Assembly: GCA_002348345.1 (NCBI GenBank)
Contig: DEAY01000378.1
Coordinates: forward strand, 1-5,648
Direction: 5' to 3'
Length of the DNA stretch: 5,648 nucleotides
Source of the DNA: Verrucomicrobia bacterium UBA2970
GTDB taxonomy: Bacteria > Verrucomicrobiota > Verrucomicrobiia > Limisphaerales > AAA164-E04
How positions within the stretch are numbered: the first letter of the stretch is position 1; each line of letters opens with the position of its first letter. Position numbers and translations under genes: made by a program. Below, in pieces: positions 5,580-5,648 of the stretch. The notes under the pieces were generated by a model. That model saw only the letters and a list, made by a program, of their open reading frames with translations, ran no database searches and was not told the origin of the DNA.

Positions 5580-5648
5580 TTAGTAGCGCACCCGAAAATC
5601 ATTCCGGCCAGATTGGTCGGTGCCCCGCATCAGATAGACGGTTCGGTT
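5580..5648 (-). CDS. Partial 3' end of a - strand gene, product unknown
   Basis: On the - strand a frame enters from the right edge and runs 22 codons to TAA at 5582-5580. The visible tail includes VYLMRGTDQSG and NDFRVRY, which reads like the C-terminus of a real protein rather than shadow text. An open run of 22 codons is not significant by itself (roughly one in three by chance). Support comes from the protein-like composition and the terminator-like hairpin immediately downstream. No family can be assigned. If real, it converges on the TM2 gene. Confidence 0.35.
   Translation of the reverse strand, partial: NRTVYLMRGTDQSGRNDFRVRY

Noticed and set aside
1..5648. CRISPR array, insertion sequence, phage, toxin-antitoxin or defence system
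   Set aside because: No regular repeat-spacer pattern, transposase, integrase, terminal inverted repeats or defence domain is visible in any frame.

Overview
The window looks like an ordinary chromosomal stretch from a Gram-negative bacterium, most likely of the Planctomycetota-Verrucomicrobiota group, with Verrucomicrobiota as my preferred guess. The clues are the N-terminal zinc ribbon of the last complete gene (two CxxC pairs around an 'IEAP' motif, a style I associate with that group), the exported and lipoprotein signal peptides, the near absence of Shine-Dalgarno sequences, and loosely packed genes with long spacers. The phylum call is inference.

Layout, all complete genes on the + strand. 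Positions 1-279 form an AT-rich then GC-rich leader; it has an open frame entering from the left edge (3-263) that could be the tail of another gene. 280-1053 encodes an exported, highly charged coiled-coil protein with a His/Cys cluster. 1135-2100 encodes a lipoprotein with two tandem NTF2-like domains. After a 245-base spacer, 2346-3575 encodes a FAD-dependent amine oxidase/phytoene desaturase-type oxidoreductase. 3576-4099 is a long spacer that falls to about 34% GC and holds a dyad and hairpins. 4100-4534 (DUF2752 membrane protein) and 4577-5212 (zinc ribbon plus TM2 membrane protein) form a likely two-gene unit. 5213-5579 has no convincing gene. The last 69 bases may be the 3' end of a - strand gene that continues beyond the window.

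Genes 1 and 2 are both envelope proteins and could share a transcript (81-base gap), but nothing shows a joint function. The oxidoreductase stands alone. The DUF2752/TM2 pair is the most system-like unit: two small membrane proteins 42 bases apart behind a long, structured, AT-rich leader. I found no phage, transposon, CRISPR, toxin-antitoxin or defence signature and no RNA gene. The most unusual items are the tandem NTF2-like lipoprotein, the His/Cys-bearing coiled-coil protein, and the 43-base dyad upstream of the membrane pair.
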